Assembly (NCBI RefSeq): GCF_902167145.1
Contig: NC_050096.1
Location: 160,455,825-160,519,824, forward strand
DNA: 64,000 bases
Source of the DNA: Zea mays
Taxonomy: Eukaryota; Streptophyta; Magnoliopsida; Poales; Poaceae
Direction: 5' to 3'
Shown: positions 45,250 through 57,993 of the stretch, piece after piece
Layout: each line of letters opens with the position of its first letter
Position numbering within the stretch: position 1 is the first letter of the stretch
Made by a program: the position numbers and the translations under genes
The notes under the pieces: generated by a model
Seen by the model: only the letters and a program-made list of their open reading frames with translations
Told to the model about the DNA's origin: nothing
The model's database searches: none

Positions 45250-46086
45250 ATGGCAGCTAGGCAGCGTCGTGGGCATAACGAGCAAGTTCCCCCGCCACCT
45301 CCTCTAGCTCCCACAGTGCAGGAGCTGATGGCTCAGCAAAACGAGATTCTGCGACAGCTCTTGCAGCGCTAGCCCCACCCTCAGCAGCATGGTGGAGGCC
45401 AGCATCAGCGACCTCCGGCAGCGGCAACCTACCAGGAGTTCTTGAGTACGCAGCCACTCTTGTTCACCAAGGCAGAGGATCCGTTGGACGCCGACGTGTG
45501 GCCCCTCGTCGTTGAGTCCAAGTTTCCCCTCCTCATGGGAGACTGCCCTGATGAAACCAAGGCTCGCTTCGCCGCGCAGCAGCTTCGCGGCCCTGCTCGG
45601 ACTTGGTGGGACCACTTTCGTGCTATGCTCCCCGCTGATCATGAAATGTCTTGGGAGGAATTCAAGACTGCTTTTTCAGAGGGCACCACATCCCAGTCGG
45701 AATTCTCGATCGCAAGCTGAATGAGTTTCTGGCACTTAATCAAGGAACCCGCACGGTATTGCAGTACGCTCAGGCCTTCAACGACCTATGCTAGTATGCA
45801 GGTTACCACGCTGATTCTGATGAGAAGAAGAGAGACCGCTTCCGCAGGGATCTCAACACCAAGCTGCGGGAACGTCTTAACACTGTCCGGGCTGGTAGCT
45901 TCAATGAGTTGGTCAACCTGGCCATCTCCCAGGCGGATTGTATTGTAGCTCACCGGGCAGAGAAGAAGAGAAAGGCACCAATGGCAGCACCATCCGCTCA
46001 GGCCCAGAGGTTCAGGATTGTTTCTCACAATCAGAGCAGGGGATTTCAGCAGCAGACAGGCAGATGGGTGATCAGGCCACCTCAGC
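45250..46086 (+). pseudogene. gag: gag of element B, 5' part
   Basis: This starts MAARQRRGHNEQ and parallels element A gag (MAGRARRGQNER). Capsid motifs are PLDADVW, RTWWDHF and KKRDRFRR. Breaks are TAG at about 45,370 and TAG at about 45,792, where element A has CAG at the same place, and a short insertion near 45,676 that shifts the frame. It is cut at 46,086 by element D with duplication TCAGC, and the knuckle and protease resume at 53,018. Confidence 0.88.
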
Positions 46087-48693
46087 TGTAACACCCCGGG
46101 ATCCACAAACACCCCGAAATGCTACTAAACTACACAACTAACATTCATATATAAAATTTCGACAGCATCTCCTTTGAAAATTTGCATAAACGTGGAAGCA
46201 ACAGAGTATAAACAGATATCATGATAAGAAAACATACTAGACATTAATAATCTGCTAGCAATGGGAAGATAACCATAACGACATGAACTGAATTAACTAG
46301 TGTGCACGACTAGTTAAAAACAAACATCCTTTGACAAGAAGTTTCTAATTAAATCATGGCTGTGCCTATGCAGCGTTATTATGAGAGTGAAGGTGGACGT
46401 GCTGCTACTCCCCTCATTCCCAACATGAATCAAGTACCTGCATTGAGTAATGCAAGAGTGAGATGAAACATCTCAGCAAGTGAATTGTTTTGACGAGATA
46501 TTTAAACCAAAAAAATTGAATTAATCAACATTTTAAAGGGATCACAATTGAGATCAGAAATACTTGTAGATATAGAACTCAATAGTCCCAAAATAACCAA
46601 TGTCATCTCATTTCCTCGAACAACCACAATAGGTTGTATAACACTTTCCTGCGTCAACAATACCTGCAAATATCACTTCGATGTATGCATAGTAATGCAA
46701 TGGGTAAGTCCTCTACCTTCATACCTCTTACAGTATAAAACCACACCATCTGCAAATACCACTTCAATGAATGCATATGAATGCAATGCATATGTCCTCT
46801 GCCTTCATACCTCTAAGGGTATGAAGCCGCATCGTACCCCTCCTCGGGCAACGTACGATGCTAAGTTGTACCGGTACGGTCGGACCATAGGTCACGACAA
46901 AACTTCAGATGCAAGTGAATCATGCAATGTATATGGCATGCTGCATTTATCAATATACTTCACTTCCTTCACATACAATACAACCTCAAATAATACTTCA
47001 TTTACCTTCAGATACAATATCAACCTCAAATAATACTTTATTTACCTTCAAATACAATACCAACCTCAAATAATACTTCATTTACCTTCTGGAGTGTGAA
47101 TTAATCTCACGAGTCATACTCGAATTATCATCAACATCAATATATGATTGAGCATCAGCATAATGCAAGCAAGTAAAGCATCACCATAGAGTCCAATTAT
47201 GAAAGAATCCAATACTTCTGAATATTAGAGTGTAGGCAATAGAAATAACAGGACAGAATGGAAGCAACCACTGCTACATTCACTTGCCTTCATCGAAGAA
47301 GAAGAAATGTACTAGGCATGATCTGGAGTGTAGCCACCTGCTAGCGGGCATAAAACTTAGTACAAATATTTCACAAACATTTGCCAACAATCAACAAATC
47401 GCTCCTACACTTGAAACCAAGACCTGGTGGAAAGACTCCCACCCTGAACCACATGACATACAGCAGCAGCGCTGTTTGTTAATTTTGTATCTTTAAAATT
47501 TTAACAGTTGTGATATCAAACAAATAATCTAGGAGTATCTACACAAAATACTCTACAACTTCGGTATTCAATGGATAATTAAAATCTGCCATCTACAAGT
47601 TCTAAAATCTCTAACAAGATAACTGACTGAATCTGTTTCAAATAGCAGCGTAATTAACTTCAAAATTCGATATCTCACAAACTACTCAACCAAAAATCAT
47701 GGAATTCTACTGGACGTAAGAAATTTTATCCCTCTACAGAAGTCTCCATAGTTGGAAGAGCCAATTCGGCCATTTACCTGATGAAACCTACCAGCGAACA
47801 GATCCGCTCATTTTTGTCAGGCAAACAGGAACAGCCACAGTAAAACAAACATAACTGGAGTTTCACAAATCATATGAATGCACTCTTTAACAATCTGGAA
47901 AGTTTATGAAATTATCTACAACTTCTTTTACCAACCCATAGTTTAATTCTGTTGATAAAATTGCCTAACTCTTAAGAGAACAGATTCTGCACAGAATTAT
48001 GAGACTGAAAAACTGCTATAATCAAACTGCAATAACTTTCTGATCTGATGTCCGATTGAGGTGTTCTTCGCGGCCACGAAAAGATCTACAAATTATCTAC
48101 GACTCATATATAAACTTTTTATTTTTTTGAGGCCGCTAAGATCACGGAAAACTGGTATGAATAGAAACTGTCGAATCTGCCATTCTGCAGAAATTAAATT
48201 CGAGATCAAAACCTAACCCCACATCTAATCCAACCTCTAATCCTTCAATCCACATGATCCACAACCTCCAAAAGCACATAATTATATGGAGGAACAAGGA
48301 TCCCATCCTTACCTAGGGTTTCCCCAAGAAAATCTGCAATAGATGGGGGGGGGGGTAGAACATCTCCTTGATCCTCTCTTCCTCTTCAATCCATCTTGCT
48401 CCGCCTCTTCTCGATCCTTGCTGCGTGGGAGAGGGGGAGATCTAGGGAGGAAGAAGAAATGGTGGGTGGCTGCCATCGGAGGAGAGGGGGAGGCCAACCA
48501 AGGGAAAAAGGGGGGAGGGTGGCGGCCAAGAGAGGGGGGTGGAGGGAAAAGGGGTGGCCACCTAGGGTTTTGTGGGAGAAAAGAACTGACGCCCCAGATG
48601 ACTTCTGCCTTTGCATCCAACGGCCCACAACCCTTTCCCACATCCACGCTGTGAAGATCAACATTTGGTCAACATTTTTTTTGGGATATTACA
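46087..48693 (-). repeat. 3' LTR of element D
   Basis: Plus-strand ends are TGTAACACCCC and GGGATATTACA. It contains a duplicated segment of about 86 bp (from 46,664 and 46,750) and a 40 bp tandem repeat (46,981-47,090). A G-rich stretch near 48,420-48,560 has an open frame on both strands; this is composition, not a gene. A 161-residue plus-strand ORF recurs in both LTRs but is antisense to the element. Confidence 0.92.
46981..47090. repeat. 40 bp tandem repeat in D LTR
   Basis: The unit starts CAACCTCAAATAATACTTCA at 46,981, 47,021 and 47,061, about 2.7 copies. The other LTR has the same array at 51,301-51,410. Confidence 0.85.
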
Positions 48694-48706
48694 CTCTACC
48701 CCCCTT
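48694..48706 (-). promoter_or_regulatory. Polypurine tract of element D
   Basis: TTAAGGGGGGTAGAG on the minus strand adjoins the 3' LTR. Confidence 0.8.
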
Positions 48707-48711
48707 AAAAA

Positions 48712-48729
48712 GAATTCGTCCTCGAATTC
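48712..48729 (-). promoter_or_regulatory. Pre-PPT hairpin of element D
   Basis: GAATTCG/CGAATTC is a 7 bp inverted repeat with a 4-base loop. It has the same position as in A, B and C, with three of seven pairs changed on both sides of the stem. Confidence 0.7.
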
Positions 48730-50391
48730 GGCCACTCCAATCAAAACACCCAAGGTACCCCATATAGCACCACCATTCAAAACATGGGTCCATTATTGGT
48801 CTTAATTAACACAAGAACTTCTACCTTAGACTAATTGTCTAAGGAAACTACACAACCTGACATCAAGCATGAAACAACATGCAATGAAGCTCATAGATGC
48901 AATCAACACTACAATTTCGCACCATCGAATTTGGATGCAACTATACATCAACATCAATGTCTTAAGACAACACTCTTTTATGAAGGGGTAATATGCACTA
49001 AGCACAACCCTTACAAACTTCAACAATTAATTTCAACTAAATGGTGAAACATCCACACCCGACGAATGTATAAGAAGATCAAACACCTCACCTCAAAGCA
49101 CCGCGAAACAAGTAGTTCTATTGAAATAAAACTCCTAATCTTCCTAAACCTTATTCTTGCCATCATAAAAAGATAATCATGTAATCTAACATTCTTTGCA
49201 CCCTGCAAAAGGGAGAAAACCTACAGAACTAATGGAGCAATAAAGCAAACAAGAAGCCAATAACATTCTGTGTGGCACAGGTCATCAAAGAAATGCCAAA
49301 AGCTCCACAAAGAGCACTGACAGCACAACAACACAATACTTGGTTAACCAATGTCACTATACTTCATCCAACAACTCAACTAAGAAAAATATCCAAACTA
49401 GTGAGGCTAACCTACACATAATATAAGTCTTCATCTACTATAGTTCATAAACTTACATTTCATTCTATCATACGATGCACTCAAAGTACCAGACATACAA
49501 GGTCAATAATAATCCTGTAATCCTTCACACATTTGACAAACATCTCAAGCTGATGTAAAAACCACATCATTTAGGAATAGGCGACTAACCACACACAACC
49601 AACTCTAGGCTAGGCACTGGCTTCATTCAAACCAATAGATAGGTGGTCCAACAATGGATCCACAAGCATGCATCGGGGAGAGAACCATCTGATCCTCAAC
49701 ATATTAATAAATAATCCATGGATCCAAAAAATCAAAGATTTATTCTACAACTAGCATGACTAACATGCAACCACTTTAAACCACATCTAGGCTTTGTGGC
49801 TACTAAAACACACAATAGAAGAGAGACATGTAAGCCATTCTAGCTAGGTAAAGACTTCCGCCAAAATTCCTATAAAAGTACCAATATTCATTTCTTTCAG
49901 AACTGGTTTCTCGACATAAACAATCATTCTTTGCAAAGATGGTTGGAACTATCCACCAACCGCTCAACAACTTAAATTCAAATTGATGGTTACCTTGTAA
50001 CCCAAAACACGCAATTCACACTCCTCTTAGAAACATCCTCAATCAAGCATATATAACAATATTATTGTAATAAAACTCAACCATGGAAAACATGGTGAAA
50101 ACAACATAGGCATACTTGTATATCACATGCATAATAACAACTTCAATCTCACAAAAGACCAGCGATATCAAACGCATTAATAAAACAATATAAAGATTTA
50201 GAGATAAATTATATCAGATATTAAGTCATAAACAACATACCACATCACCATAAAGGAATGGGGAGGGGTGAAATTATTGTCACCTGCACTTCAAAGACAT
50301 TAATATATATCAAAGATATTTGTACCCATACCCTTCCTATATGTGCAAGTGTATCAAATTTATCGTCAAATTGCCAAGAATCTAAAGCCTA
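48730..50391 (-). other. Interior of element D without genes
   Basis: About 1.66 kb of AT-rich DNA. No open frame longer than about 70 codons and no gag or pol motif was seen on either strand. It presumably holds RNA packaging or dimerisation signals, but nothing specific was recognised. Confidence 0.6.
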
Positions 50392-50405
50392 GGCTTTGAT
50401 ACCAA
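50392..50405 (-). promoter_or_regulatory. Primer binding site of element D
   Basis: TTGGTATCAAAGCC on the minus strand lies one base after the 5' LTR and is complementary to initiator-Met tRNA. Confidence 0.85.
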
Positions 50406-50406
50406 C

Positions 50407-53012
50407 TGTAACACCCCGGGATCCACAAACACCCCGAAATGCTACTAAACTACACAACTAACATTCATATATAAAATTTCGACAACATCTCCTTTGAAAA
50501 TTTGCATAAACGTGGAAGCAACAGAGTATAAACAGATATCATGATAAGAAAACATACTAGACATTAATAATCTGCTAGCAATGGGAAGATAACCATAACG
50601 ACATGAACTGAATTAACTAGTGTGCACGACTAGTTAAAAACAAACATCCTTTGACAAGAAGTTTCTAATTAAATCATGGCTGTGCCTAGGCAGCGTTATT
50701 ATGAGAGTGAAGGTGGACGTGCTGCTACTCCCCTCATTCCCAACATGAATCAAGTACCTGCATTGAGTAATGCAAGAGTGAGATGAAACATCTCAGCAAG
50801 TGAATTGTTTTGACGAGATATTTAAACCAAAAAAATTGAATTAATCAACATTTTAAAGGGATCACAATTGAGATCAGAAATACTTGTAGATATAGAACTC
50901 AATAGTCCCAAAATAACCAATGTCATCTCATTTCCTCGAACAACCACAATAGGTTGTATAACACTTTCCTGCATCAACAATACCTGCAAATATCACTTCG
51001 ATGTATGCATAGTAATGCAATGGGTAAGTCCTCTACCTTCATACCTCTTACAGTATAAAACCACACCATCTGCAAATACCACTTCAATGAATGCATATGA
51101 ATGCAATGCATATGTCCTCTGCCTTCATACCTCTAAGGGTATGAAGCCGCATCGTACCCCTCCTCGGGCAACGTACGATGCTAAGTTGTACCGGTACGGT
51201 CGGACCATAGGTCACGACAAAACTTCAGATGCAAGTGAATCATGCAATGTATATGGCATGCTGCATTTATCAATATACTTCACTTCCTTCACATACAATA
51301 CAACCTCAAATAATACTTCATTTACCTTCAGATATAATATCAACCTCAAATAATACTTTATTTACCTTCAAATACAATACCAACCTCAAATAATACTTCA
51401 TTTACCTTCTGGAGTGTGAATTAATCTCACGAGTCATACTCGAATTATCATCATCATCAATATATGATTGAGCATCAGCATAATGCAAGCAAGTAAAGCA
51501 TCACCATAGAGTCCAATTATGAAAGAATCCAATACTTCTGAATATTAGAGTGTAGGCAATAGAAATAACAGGTCAGAATGGAAGCAACCACTGCTACATT
51601 CACTTGCCTTCATCGAAGAAGAAGAAGAAATGTACTAGGCATGATCTGGAGTGTAGCCACCTGCTAGCGGGCATAAAACTTAGTACAAATATTTCACAAA
51701 CATTTGCCAACAATCAACAAATCGCTCCTACACTTGAAACCAAGACCTGGTGGAAAGACTCCCACCCTGAACCACATGACATACAGCAGCAGCGCTGTTT
51801 GTTAATTTTGTATCTTTAAAATTTTAACAGTTGTGATATCAAACAAATAATCTAGGAGTATCTACACAAAATACTCTACAACTTCGGTATTCAATGGATA
51901 ATTAAAATCTGCCATCTACAAGTTCTAAAATCTCTAACAAGATAACTGACTGAATCTGTTTCAAACAGCAGCGTAATTAACTTCAAAATTCGATATCTCA
52001 CAAACTACTCAACCAAAAATCATGGAATTCTACTGGACGTAAGAAATTTTATCCCTCTACAGAAGTCTCCATAGTTGGAAGAGCCAATTCGGCCATTTAC
52101 CTGATGAAACCTACCAGCGAACAGATCCGCTCATTTTTGTCAGGCAAACAGGAACAGACACAGTAAAACAAACATAACTGGAGTTTCACAAATCATATGA
52201 ATGCACTCTTTAACAATCTGGAAAGTTTATGAAATTATCTACAACTTCTTTTACCAACCCATAGTTTAATTCTGTTGATAAAATTGCCTAACTCTTAAGA
52301 GAACAGATTCTGCACAGAATTATGAGACTGAAAAACTGCTATAATCAAACTGCAATAACTTTCTGATCTGATGTCCGATTGAGGTGTTCTTCGCGGACAC
52401 GAAAAGATCTACAAATTATCTACGACTCATATATAAACTTTTTATTTTTTTGAGGCCACTAAGATCATGGAAAACTGGTATGAATAGAAACTGTCGAATC
52501 TGCCATTCTGCAGAAATTAAATTCGAGATCAAAACCTAACCCCACATCTAATCCAACCTCTAATCCTTCAATCCACATGATCCACAACCTCCAAAAGCAC
52601 ATAATTATATGGAGGAACAAGGATCCCATCCTTACCTAGGGTTTCCCCAAGAAAATCTGCAATAGATGGGGGGGTAGAACATCTCCTTGATCCTCTCTTC
52701 CTCTTCAATCCATCTTGCTCCTCCTCTTCTCGATCCTTGCTGCGTGGGAGAGGGGGAGATCTAGGGAGGAAGAAGAAATGGTGGGTGGCTGCCATCGGAG
52801 GAGAGGGGGAGGCCAACCAAGGGAAAAAGGGGGGAGGGTGGCGGCCAAGAGAGGGGGGTGGAGGGAAAAGGGGTGGCCACCTAGGGTTTTGTGGGAGAAA
52901 AGAACCGACGCCCCAGATGACTTCTGCCTTTGCATCCAACGGCCCACAACCCTTTCCCACATCCACGCAGTGAAGATCAACTTTTGGTCAACATTTTTTT
53001 TGGGATATTACA
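50407..53012 (-). repeat. 5' LTR of element D
   Basis: It is 2,606 bp and nearly identical to the 3' LTR. Differences include a shorter G run near 52,668, one extra AAG near 51,620 and scattered substitutions. Confidence 0.92.
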
Positions 53013-53017
53013 TCAGC

Positions 53018-56000
53018 AGCAGCAGCCGGCACCCACTCATTTTCTAGCTCCCGCTCCAAGGAACAATCAGCCTCCGCAGCAGTAGTAGTTCCGCCAGGGC
53101 AATGGGAACAAGTGCTTCACTTGTGGCAATGTGGGCCACTATGCCAAGAACTGCCCAAGAAATCAGCAGAGGCAGATGCCAGCACCAAATCAAGACAAGG
53201 GAAGAAAGCAAAAGATACAAGTCAAGCAAGGGAAGCTCAACTTCACTACTCTGGAGGAAGTACCTGAGGGAGCCCCCATCATGACCGGTATCTTTTCAGT
53301 TTATAATCAACCTACTTTAATTCTGTTTGATTCTAGTGCATCTCATAGTTTCATTAGCCAAAAGTTCAGTGCTAAATGTCAACTGCCTTTCTATCACTCA
53401 AAAGGGTCGTTTATGATAGCCACACCTGGGGGTAAAATTACAACTAATCAATTAAACCAAAGTGTGCCTATTCAACTGGGAAGCCACATTGTCAAAACCA
53501 CCCTTCTTGTTTTGGGTTTGGAAAATGTGGACATTATTCTGGAAGCTAATTGGATGACCCTCACCAAGTAGTGCTTGATGTAGCCAGCCGTATCGTGGAA
53601 ATCAATTCCCCGTTCTGTAGGAGCTTCACCTTAATTCTGCCCAGTCAAGATTCTACTCAGTCATGTGCTTTTTCTATGACGGAGTTACCTCTGAAGAAGA
53701 TTCTAGTGGTCTGTGAGTATGCAGATGTCTTCCCTGATGAATTGCCAGGAATGCCACCAGACTGGGATATTGAATTCGCCATCGAGTTGCAACCGGGAAC
53801 GGCACCGATTTCCAAGTGGCCTTACCGTATGCCACCCGCTGAGTTGGCAGAATTGAAGAAGCAATTGCAAGAGTTGATGGACAAATGTTTTATTCCCCCA
53901 AGTACTTTGCCTTGGGGATGTCCAACCTTGTTTGTAAAGAAGAAAGATGAAAGCTTGAGACTGTGTATAGATTACCGCCCTCTTAATGCGGTGACTATCA
54001 AGAATAAGTATCCTTTGCCTCGTATTGATGTTCTTTTTGACCAGTTGGTCAGAGCCAAAGTGTTTTCCAAGATAGACCTTCCCTTCGGCTACCATCAGAT
54101 CAAGATACGAGCAAGCGATATTCCGAAGACGGCTTTCTCAACTAGATATCGGCTAATGCACCAGCATATTTCATGTATCTGATGAATTATGTTTTCATGC
54201 CCGAATTGGACAAATTTGTAGTGGTTTTCATCGATGATATCTTGGTGTACTCGAAGAACGAAGAAGAACATGCCGGGCATTTGCATGTAGTGCTTCAACG
54301 TCTGCGAGAGCACCACCTTTATGCCAAATTGTCAAAATGTGACTTTTGGCTAAAGGAGATCAAATTCTTGGATCACACTATCTCTCAGGCAGGAATAGCT
54401 GTTGATCCTGATAAGGTGCAAGAAGTGATGAACTGGAAGCCACCAACGACTGTCTGTCAGATTCGGAGTTTTCTGGGATTAGCTGGTTATTACCGAAGAT
54501 TCATTCCGGATTTATCTCGAATTGCGAAACCCATAACTGAGCTGTTGAAGAAAGAACCCAAGTTTGTTTGGGGTCAGAAGTGCAAAGATGCCTTCCATGC
54601 ATTAAGGCAACATCTGACCACAGCACCGGTGTTAGCGCAACCCGGCAGCAGCAAGCCATTTGATGTGTATTGTGATGCCTCTGGCACTGGACTAGGTTGT
54701 GTATTGATGCAAGACAACCGAGTCATTGCTTATGCCTCAAGAGTACTCAGGCCTCATGAGCAGAATTATCCCACTCATGACCTAGAGTTGGCAGCAGTGG
54801 TTCATGCATTAAAAATTTGGAGGCACTATTTGATGGGAACCCACTGCAACATCTTCACTGATCATAAGAGCCTTAAGTATATCTTTACTCAGGCTGATCT
54901 CAACATGAGGCAGAGAAGATGGCTAGAGCTGATCAAGGACTATGACCTGGAGGTACATTATCACCCAGAAAGGCCAATGTGGTAGCAGATGCCTTGAGTC
55001 GGAAGTTGCAATGCAACTGTGTTGTGATGGATTCCCGAATTAACACCTTGTGTGATGAGTTGAGCAAGATGCAGATTGAAGTGATTCCTTTTGGTGCTTT
55101 GTCTCACATTTCCATTGAGCCAGCTTTGCAAGACCAGATCATCATGGCCCGGCTCAGTGAAAAGGGAGTGCAGATTATTAAGGAGAATCTCCATCAGAAG
55201 GCTGAGAAGTATAAATGTTTCCGCCAAGATGGAAAGGGTATATTATGGTTTGAAAGCAGATTTGTGGTTCCTAAAAACAAGGATCTCAAGAAGAAAATCT
55301 TGGACAAGCCCCATCTCTCCAAATTCTCTATACATCTAGGAAGCACCAAAATGTACCATGATCTGAAGCCCTTGTATTGGTGGACCAGAATGAAGAGGGA
55401 GATAGCCCAATATGTATCGGAATGTGACACCTGTCAGAGGATAAAGGCAAGCCACTTGAAATCAGCTGGAGCTTTGCAACCCCTGTCTATACTTTCGTGG
55501 AAATGGGATGACATCAGCATGGATTTCATCATGGGTCTGCCTAACACCTCTCATCGTCATGATTCGATTTGGGTTATTGTGGACCGACTGACGAAAGTGT
55601 CACATTTCTCCCTGTGCACACCACTGATAAGGCTCAAAAAGTATGCAGAGTTATACATTGACCGGATCGTGTGTTTGCACGGATTGCCTCGGACCATTGT
55701 TTCTGACCGAGGAGCCCAATTTGTTGCATGATTTTGGGAACAACTGCAGGAGTCTTTGGGAACCAAGCTAATTAGAAGTTCAGCTTACCACCCACAGACT
55801 AATGGTCAGACTGAGAGGGTGAATCAAATTCTTGAAGATATGCTGAGAGCTTGTGCACTCGATTGTGGCAAGAACTGGCGTTAGCACCTCTCCTTGGCTG
55901 AGTTTGCTTATAACAACAGTTATCAATCCAGCCTGAGGATGGCACTTTTCGAAGCTCTCTATGGAAGAAGGTGTAGAACACCACTCAATTGGTCTCAGCC

Positions 56001-56574
56001 TCGAGAAAGAGAAGTTTTTGGACCTGACTTAGTGACTGAAGCCGAAAGGAAGGTCAAACTAATCAGGAAAAATCTAGAAGCTACCCAGGCCAGGCAAAAG
56101 AGTTACCATGATAAGAGAAGGAAATCTCTCCAGTTCGAGGTGGGAGATTTCATGTATTTAAAAGTATCACCCACCAAAGGAGTGCAGAGGTTTAGAATCA
56201 AAGGCAAGTTAGCCCCTCGTTACATTGGACCTTATGAGATCATAGAAGCATGTGGACCCGTGGCATATAAATTGAAGTTACCTCGAAAAATGTATGCCAT
56301 CCACAATGTGTTCCATGTATCTCAGCTAAAGAAGTGTGTTCAATTGCCGACCGAGATCATAGCAGAACCAGAATTGGAGATAGAGCTAGATCTATCGTAC
56401 CAAGAGTACCCTTCCAAGATTCTGGATTGCAAGGAAAGATCAACTCGGGCTAAATCGATCAAGATGTATAAGGTCCAGTGGAGTAACCACTCAGAGGAAG
56501 AGGCTACTTGGGAGACTAAGGAATTCTTGCGATCCAACTTCCCCGATTGCCTACCTAAGGAAATTGGTACGTAA
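53018..56574 (+). pseudogene. pol: Gag end and pol of element B, broken
   Basis: Two adjacent TAG codons (about 53,081-53,086) in a Gln run are followed by the knuckle CFTCGNVGHYAKNC. The protease site reads DSSA instead of DSGA, so the conserved Gly is lost. A one-base loss near 53,558 shifts the frame. RT has VDYRP-type and SKIDL motifs and an intact FIDD (54,226-54,237), but about 34 bp between two GGCT words near 54,150 are missing, removing the MSFGLTNAP region. RNase H is complete to 54,960, where one base is lost. Integrase follows with CDTCQR and D-D-E, broken by TGA at 55,729 and TAG near 55,882. The chromodomain (YKVQW...EEATWE) ends at 56,574. Confidence 0.92.
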
Positions 56575-56784
56575 TCATGCCCAACCCCTCCTCCTGCCCT
56601 TCGAATCTAAATTTCAGAAATATGATCTTAAATCAGAATGAAGTAATTATGAAACAAAATTTAAAAGGACTTCCTTCTGAAGATGCAAAGAGAATGACAT
56701 TTGAAGAGCAGTTTGCCCTAATAATAAAGCACCCACTTCCTGTAAGTCTCACCCTTCGCTTCACCCCGGAAGGACTCTGACCCG
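56575..56784 (+). other. 3' untranslated stretch of element B
   Basis: This stretch is non-coding by position, yet contains the potential reading GLPSEDAKRMTFEEQ that matches element A at about 5,305-5,355 with one amino-acid change and one silent change. Confidence 0.45.
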
Positions 56785-56801
56785 AATCTCGGGACGAGAT
56801 T
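56785..56801 (+). promoter_or_regulatory. Pre-PPT hairpin of element B
   Basis: AATCTCG-GGA-CGAGATT, identical to element A. Confidence 0.7.
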
Positions 56802-56806
56802 AATTT

Positions 56807-56818
56807 AAGGGGGGAAGG
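56807..56818 (+). promoter_or_regulatory. Polypurine tract of element B
   Basis: AAGGGGGGAAGG directly precedes the 3' LTR at 56,820. Confidence 0.85.
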
Positions 56819-57939
56819 TTGTGACACCCAGTGTCACTTAGGATTTCTCTCAGTGCTAACCCAAGAATCAACATTTCATGTGGGCCAAATTGAGCATGAA
56901 GCATCAAATTAACTTAAGAATAAAAGATCTACTAAGTGTATATCTAAAGAATCATGTTCCAAACAAATAAGATTTTCAAAAAGGGAAAAATGTTGAAACC
57001 CTAGCACCAACCCTAATCAAGCTATCTAAGTAGAGATAAAGAAAAAGGTAAAAGACCATGAAAAGTATAAAATCATGGCTTAGGCCAAATATAAACATTG
57101 AAATATACTAAATAAACTACAATAAAGATTATGGAAGCTTGGCCAAAATAGTTTAATAAAAACTCCAAACAAGCTTCTCAAATGAGGGTTCAATAGGGAT
57201 TTCTGAAATTCAGAATTCTGAGTTTCAGCCCTTGAGCCAAAGACCGAGCGTGTTCACCTTGATCCCTAGCTCAAATCCTAATGCCCCCATTGACAAAAAT
57301 GTGCCTAACTAACCCCTCTACCTCATATCAGAAGATGGCATCGGGACGCGTGATCTGGACACGTCAAACCCAGGATCTTCTCTCTGTGCGCGACAGTGAG
57401 ACAAACCCGATTTCTCCCCTCTCTATCTCTTGATCCAGTCAGCAAAACCTGCAAGCCTCGACACACAAACGACAAAGGAATGTTAGGGAAAGAGATCTCT
57501 CAACAGGATCATGGCCATAATCTCAAAGATTTGGAGCCAACCCGCGCTTGAACTTGACCTCTCTCTGTGCTGCCTCGTGCTCAACGCTGTGCCAGGCGCC
57601 AGAGCGCGCACTGGCGTTCACCCGCGCACGCCCCGAGCACTTGTCAGAGCCTCGCCCTCGACCGTGCCTGCCCACGCCTATAAAGCCTCCCCGGGCACAC
57701 CTCACCTCACCCCGTGCTCACCTTCGCCGGCCAGACGCCCCTCCTTAGCTCCGGCGAGCTCTCTTCCGCCTGCCATTGCCACCCGAGCCTCGGCCACTGT
57801 GGCCAGCCCACTCCGGTTGCTTCCAAGCCGCGCCAGCCGCTCGGTTAGCTTCGCCAGTAGCTTGTGAAGCTTCCCAAGCTCTCGGACCCGGCAGAACTTC
57901 ATCGGAGAACCAAGATTCACTACACGACGGTTCACTTAC

Positions 57940-57993
57940 AGCAACCTACGGTTGGTTGCTAAAACGGCCTTCAGCGACCTACGGTTGGTCGCT
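57940..57993. repeat. Subterminal hairpin pair in E
   Basis: AGCAACC-TACGGTT-GGTTGCT at 57,940-57,960 and AGCGACC-TACGGTT-GGTCGCT at 57,973-57,993 are two copies of one hairpin, 33 bp apart. They differ at one base pair in each stem. Confidence 0.75.

Larger units (their letters stand above)
46087..53012 (-). mobile_element. Element D: non-autonomous LTR retrotransposon (LARD-like)
   Basis: A 6,926 bp element is flanked by TCAGC on both sides. Two LTRs of 2,607 and 2,606 bp enclose only 1,713 bp with no recognisable gag or pol. Orientation is minus: the primer site (TTGGTATCAAAGCC) lies at 50,392-50,405 and the polypurine tract and hairpin at 48,694-48,729. The terminal sequence TGTAATATCCC, the hairpin and the polypurine tract resemble those of elements A to C, so a chromovirus probably supplies its proteins. 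About 15 LTR differences were seen by eye. Confidence 0.9.

Noticed and set aside
46548..47033. 161-residue ORF repeated at 50,868-51,353
   Set aside because: It recurs only because it lies in both LTRs of element D. It is antisense to the element and contains the tandem repeat region.
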